Assembly (NCBI GenBank): GCA_018304545.1
Contig: JAGVVZ010000003.1
Coordinates: 123,402 to 187,401, forward strand
From: Candidatus Aenigmatarchaeota archaeon
Lineage (GTDB): Archaea; Aenigmatarchaeota; Aenigmatarchaeia; CG10238-14
Direction of reading: 5' to 3'
Length of the DNA: 64,000 nucleotides
A program made the translations under genes and the position numbers. This document shows positions 60,920 through 64,000 of the stretch, piece after piece (positions within the stretch are counted from its first letter, which is position 1; each line of letters begins with the position of its first letter). The notes beneath the pieces were generated by a model. That model ran no database searches. It had not been told where the DNA came from and saw nothing but the letters and a program-made list of their open reading frames with translations.

Positions 60920-61507
60920 ATGAGAGAATTCATTCTAAAAGCATCATTGGCAACTACTGCAAATTTTTCTCTAAACGATTTGCCAGGAGCCGGCAGAATG
61001 GATGTAATTTGCAGATCAATAAATTCCGCTTTTTGGATCTCCGATGGTTTAAGAAAAAATACAAAAATGTATATAGTATTAGAAGGTAAACCTAATCCGT
61101 CGTTAACAATAGAATTAGATTCGTCAAAAATTAAGAGGTTTTCTCCTGACGAAAGAAACATTGCGTCTCATATAAAAATTGCTATTAACAAATTCAATGA
61201 ATTAAGAGGCATCGTAGAGTCAGAACCGGGTGTTATTATAATGGAAAGAAATTTCAAAGAGTTAATAAGTAGCAAGCACGAAAATACGCAATTGATTTAT
61301 CTCGATCCTTCGGGTGTTGACATAAGAGAATTTAGATTTAAAGAGAATTTTTGCTGCATTCTAGGCGATCATATCGGAATAGACGAGAAAACGAAGAATC
61401 TACTAGATAAACTTAGTGTTGAAAAAATATCGGTCGGCCCCAATGTTTATTTATCTTCAACTGTCATAGCTGTAATAAATAACGAATTAGATAGAAGAGG
61501 CATTTAA
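60920..61507 (+). CDS. trmY: tRNA (pseudouridine54-N1)-methyltransferase TrmY
   Basis: A 195-residue SPOUT-like methyltransferase. It has MREFILKASLATTANFSLNDLPGAGRMDV, FWISDGLRKNTKMYIVLEG, FCCILGDHIGIDEKTKNLL and SVGPNVYLSSTVIAVINNELDRRG, all hallmarks of TrmY. It converts pseudouridine-54 in archaeal tRNAs to N1-methylpseudouridine. GAGGTTAACTA precedes the ATG. It stops directly before pus10. Confidence 0.96.
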   Translation: MREFILKASLATTANFSLNDLPGAGRMDVICRSINSAFWISDGLRKNTKMYIVLEGKPNPSLTIELDSSKIKRFSPDERNIASHIKIAINKFNELRGIVESEPGVIIMERNFKELISSKHENTQLIYLDPSGVDIREFRFKENFCCILGDHIGIDEKTKNLLDKLSVEKISVGPNVYLSSTVIAVINNELDRRGI

Positions 61508-62746
61508 ATGAATATTAAAGAGAAAGCAATAGCAATTATGAAAGACATGTTTGTATGTGATAATTGTTTAGGAAGAAATTTCGGTGCTCTGCTTACAGGC
61601 TTAACTAATGAGCAAAGAGGCGAAACTATTAGAAGATATCTGGCATTCTTAGTGGATTCTGGAGAAAATGTTAATATTAATGAATTAAATTTTTCTGGAA
61701 TTAAATTTAGAAATATCAAAATTAAGACTAAAGAGCCTAGCAAATGTTCTCTTTGCAACAATCTTTTCAAAATACTAAAAAAAAAAGTAAAACCACTTAT
61801 TAAGCAATTGCAAAAATATGAGTTTAAGACACTACTTATCGGTACAAACTTGCCCTCAGATTTATTAGAGATAGAACAAGAATTATGGAACAAAATAGGT
61901 GTGGAATGGATAGAATCATTCAGAACAGAAGTGAATAGAGAATTAGGTAAAGAAATATGTAAAATCATGAAAAAGGAAATGGACAGAAAAACCCCGGATA
62001 TTACTATACTTTATGATTTTCAAAAGAATTCAGTTAAGTTACAAGTCAGATCATTATATATTTTTGGCAAATACCAAAAATTAGTTCGCGGCATACCTCA
62101 AACTAAATGGAAAAGAAAATTTTATAAAACATCCGTGCAAGAAATCATAGCTAAACCTTTATTAAAACATTCAAAAACTGCGGATACAAGTTTCCATGGA
62201 GAAGGGAGAGAAGACATAGATGTTAGATGTGTGGGATGGAGACCGTTTGTAATAGAAATACTCAATCCTATAAGAAGATATTTTGATTTGAAAAAAATAG
62301 AAAAGGAGATAAATAAATCGAGTAAAGTGAAGGTCAAAGAGTTAAGATATACCAACAAAAACGTTGTTAGAGACATAAAAACGGTAAAACACGACAAAAC
62401 ATATCTGGCAACCGTAACTTTTGATAATGAAATAAAAAATCTCAACAAATTAGCTAGATTAAAAAACACTGTTATATCACAAAATACCCCTATAAGAGTT
62501 ATAAGAAGAAGAACTGATAAGCTAAGAAGAAGACTCGTGAAGGATATCAAATTTAAAAAACTAGACAATAAAAAGATTCAACTCAAAATAACTTCTCAGT
62601 CCGGTTTATACATAAAAGAACTCATTACGGGGGATGAAGGAAGAACGTCACCTAACGTGTCTGATCTATTAGACAACAAAGTAAAGAAAATTGAACTAGA
62701 TGTAATAAAAATCCATGAAAAGTTACCCAAACAGCCATTTTTATGA
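61508..62746 (+). CDS. pus10: tRNA pseudouridine synthase Pus10
   Basis: The 412-residue enzyme has an N-terminal zinc site (FVCDNCLGRNFGALLTGLTNEQRG with CSLCNNLF) and the catalytic GREDIDVRCVGWRPFVIEI (catalytic Asp in REDxDVR). The C-terminal part carries RTDKLRRRLVKD and GLYIKELITGDEGRTSPNVSDLL. It forms pseudouridine at tRNA positions 54 and 55 in archaea, making the substrate of TrmY. Confidence 0.96.
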   Translation: MNIKEKAIAIMKDMFVCDNCLGRNFGALLTGLTNEQRGETIRRYLAFLVDSGENVNINELNFSGIKFRNIKIKTKEPSKCSLCNNLFKILKKKVKPLIKQLQKYEFKTLLIGTNLPSDLLEIEQELWNKIGVEWIESFRTEVNRELGKEICKIMKKEMDRKTPDITILYDFQKNSVKLQVRSLYIFGKYQKLVRGIPQTKWKRKFYKTSVQEIIAKPLLKHSKTADTSFHGEGREDIDVRCVGWRPFVIEILNPIRRYFDLKKIEKEINKSSKVKVKELRYTNKNVVRDIKTVKHDKTYLATVTFDNEIKNLNKLARLKNTVISQNTPIRVIRRRTDKLRRRLVKDIKFKKLDNKKIQLKITSQSGLYIKELITGDEGRTSPNVSDLLDNKVKKIELDVIKIHEKLPKQPFL

Positions 62747-62803
62747 AATCTGAAAAGGTTAAAAATCTTAAATATAGAAGTTTATAGAATAAAGTGATTA
62801 AAA

Positions 62804-63088
62804 ATGCCTATAAAATCCAAGGGTCCGAAAAGGAAGACTAGAAAGCTTTTAAGGAGAGGCAATAGAGAAAGACTGACTATAAACAAGTATTTACAGGAAT
62901 TTGAAATAGGTAACATGGTCCTCATCAGGCCTATGCCTTCAAGCCACAAAGGAATGCCTTTTAAGAGATTTGCAGGCAAAATAGGCGTGATAACAAATAA
63001 AAGAGGACAATCATATATTATCAAAGTAATGGATGGGAACAAGGAAAAACAAGTAATTTCCAGGCCAGAGCATATCAGGTTGATTTAG
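62804..63088 (+). CDS. rpl21e: Ribosomal protein eL21
   Basis: A 94-residue basic protein matching L21e: KGPKRKTRKLLRRGNRERLTINKYLQEFEIGNMVLIRPMPSSHKGMPFKRFAGKIGVITNKRGQSYII. The SH3-like core and the PSSHKGMPxxRFxGKxG motif are diagnostic. It ends one base before rpb4, as in many archaea. Confidence 0.96.
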   Translation: MPIKSKGPKRKTRKLLRRGNRERLTINKYLQEFEIGNMVLIRPMPSSHKGMPFKRFAGKIGVITNKRGQSYIIKVMDGNKEKQVISRPEHIRLI

Positions 63089-63418
63089 ATGGAAGAGATA
63101 TTAAAAGAAAGGTTGATATCAAATGCTGAAGCTTTAGAAATACTCAAAGAGAGAAGCAAAGAGATAGAACTGGGATATGAACAAAAAAATGCTTTTGAAC
63201 ATCTCAAAAAATATACAAAAATTAGCGAAAAAAATGCTATAGAATTAATCGAAAAATTAAAGGAAATTTCAAAATTAACAGAGAGGCAGGTAATAAGTAT
63301 AGTGAACTTGCTACCTAAAGACAGAGATGAAGTAAGAGTTATTCTGGACAAGGATTACAAAAACTTGACAGAAGAAGAAAAAGCACTTATTCTTGAAAAA
63401 GTAAATAAGTTTGTATAA
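63089..63418 (+). CDS. rpoF: RNA polymerase subunit Rpo4 (RpoF/Rpb4)
   Basis: A 109-residue acidic protein of the right length and place (eL21-Rpo4-DUF655 is a conserved archaeal order). ISNAEALEILKERSKEIELGYEQKNAFEHLKKYTKI is followed by the HRDC-like second half (VISIVNLLPKDRDEVRVIL). With Rpo7 it forms the stalk of the polymerase. Confidence 0.92.
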   Translation: MEEILKERLISNAEALEILKERSKEIELGYEQKNAFEHLKKYTKISEKNAIELIEKLKEISKLTERQVISIVNLLPKDRDEVRVILDKDYKNLTEEEKALILEKVNKFV

Positions 63419-63435
63419 ACAGGGAGTTGTTCTGT

Positions 63436-64000
63436 ATGAAAGACGAATATATTATAGTCTTGGATTTCCTTCCAAAAGGTATGGCCGCAAGTAGGAGAGC
63501 GGAGCCTGTTGTTTTGGGAATAGGAAATAAATTCTTAAATCTATTAGAAATCATTCTTAAACCAGACGAGACTGTTAAATCGGGGGACATGGTTTATGTT
63601 GGAGAAGGAAAGTGGGACAAAGTAAAACTAATAAAGGGCAAAATAAGATATAACGAATTAACGAGTTACGCAAAAACAGAATTGGAAGTAGTCATCGATA
63701 AAATAATTAACGAGAATGAACAAAAATTCGTAGATTTCTTTAACAAGGCCGGACCTCTAACCACTCGTCTTCACACTTTAGAATTGCTACAGGGCATAGG
63801 AAAAAAGCATATGTGGGAGATATTGAAAGCAAGAAAAAATAAACCTTTTTCTGATTTCGAAGATTTGAAAACTAGAGTTGAAATGTTACCAGTTCCCAAA
63901 AAGATGGTAAAAAAAACAATAATCAGTAAGGTACAAATAGCCTATGTCTATCTATTTCTTTTAATTCATCTATTATTCTCTTTTTTACCATCTTTTTTTT
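63436..64000 (+). CDS. DUF655 nucleic-acid-binding protein, C-terminus disturbed at the window edge
   Basis: ATG 63436 starts MKDEYIIVLDFLPKGM, the DUF655 hallmark. The OB-like domain is followed by a helix-hairpin-helix, LELLQGIGKKHMWEILKARK. After MVKKTIISK (about residue 165) the frame turns hydrophobic and runs on with no stop. The minus strand from 64000 reads KKMVKKRIIDELKEIDRHRL and then FVPY before a stop at 63926, which is what a DUF655 C-terminus looks like. So the end of this copy is inverted, chimeric or overlapped by a second copy. Confidence 0.8.
   Translation, partial: MKDEYIIVLDFLPKGMAASRRAEPVVLGIGNKFLNLLEIILKPDETVKSGDMVYVGEGKWDKVKLIKGKIRYNELTSYAKTELEVVIDKIINENEQKFVDFFNKAGPLTTRLHTLELLQGIGKKHMWEILKARKNKPFSDFEDLKTRVEMLPVPKKMVKKTIISKVQIAYVYLFLLIHLLFSFLPSFF
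63898..64000. repeat. Imperfect inverted repeat around the DUF655 3' end
   Basis: GATGGTAAAAAA with flanking As at 63903 onwards recurs in reverse complement near 63979-63996, followed on both arms by a similar but not identical AATAAT. The spacer is about 60 nt. The reverse arm encodes a plausible DUF655 C-terminus. Confidence 0.6.

Noticed and set aside
1-64000. CRISPR array, insertion sequence or prophage
   Set aside because: No spaced direct repeats, transposase, integrase or terminal repeats were found; tRNA 3' ends show no duplicated attachment copies.

Overview
The window is archaeal and AT-rich (about two thirds A+T by eye). Genes are packed tightly, many overlap by 1-11 bases, and starts are preceded by GGTGAT/GGAGGT-type ribosome binding sites or look leaderless. 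The information-processing genes are archaeal: CDC48, PCNA, TFS, Orc1/Cdc6, Mre11-Rad50, aIF5B, thermosome, proteasome beta, aCPSF1, eL40, eL21, Rpb4, SRP54/FtsY, TrmY and Pus10. The small operons, many orphan genes, Cys-rich TTTT-linker secreted protein, class II lysyl-tRNA synthetase and a tRNA-Ile with anticodon UAU point towards a DPANN-type lineage. That placement is inference; no rRNA is present to test it.

Layout. 1-5.2 kb: a DUF302 gene and a membrane-anchored partner, a secreted protein, and CDC48 with a small overlapping upstream gene. 5.2-10.7 kb: a TRAM protein, NreA with eL40, and a DUF99-signal peptidase-TFS-isochorismatase run. 10.7-15.6 kb: a 14-residue basic peptide gene, a winged-helix gene, a MacB-like ABC operon, and an OB-fold gene with PCNA. 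15.6-25 kb: radical SAM lyase-like protein, SLC6-type symporter, SDR, the interrupted aIF5B gene, Nudix, orphan genes and a phosphoesterase. 25-36 kb: a giant Cys-rich surface protein, an HD-domain orphan, MgtC/DUF4010, and mre11-nudix-rad50. 36-42 kb: tRNA-Pro next to ProRS, proteasome beta, aCPSF1. 42-49 kb: a complete-looking type IV pilus operon. 49-58 kb: thermosome, HTH regulator, tRNA-Ile, rhomboid, MFS, a second tiny basic peptide, LysRS, Cdc6, tRNA-iMet and tRNA-Val. 58-64 kb: prefoldin/SRP genes, TrmY-Pus10, and eL21-Rpb4-DUF655.

The strongest unusual signal is in the aIF5B gene. An in-frame TAG lies exactly inside the GHVDHGKT P-loop. Removing 27 nt (20661-20687) restores the motif perfectly. 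The flanks fold into a bulge-helix-bulge with a perfect 4-bp central helix and 3-nt bulges, and the expected cut sites fall on the required exon ends. This looks like a protein-coding archaeal intron spliced by the tRNA endonuclease. Other notable points are a tRNA-Ile(UAU) with both an anticodon-loop intron and a hairpin insertion in the D-loop, two independently placed micro-genes for Ala/Arg/Lys peptides sharing an identical start context, an inverted DUF655 C-terminus at the right edge, and a cognate tRNA-Pro/tRNA-binding protein/ProRS cluster.
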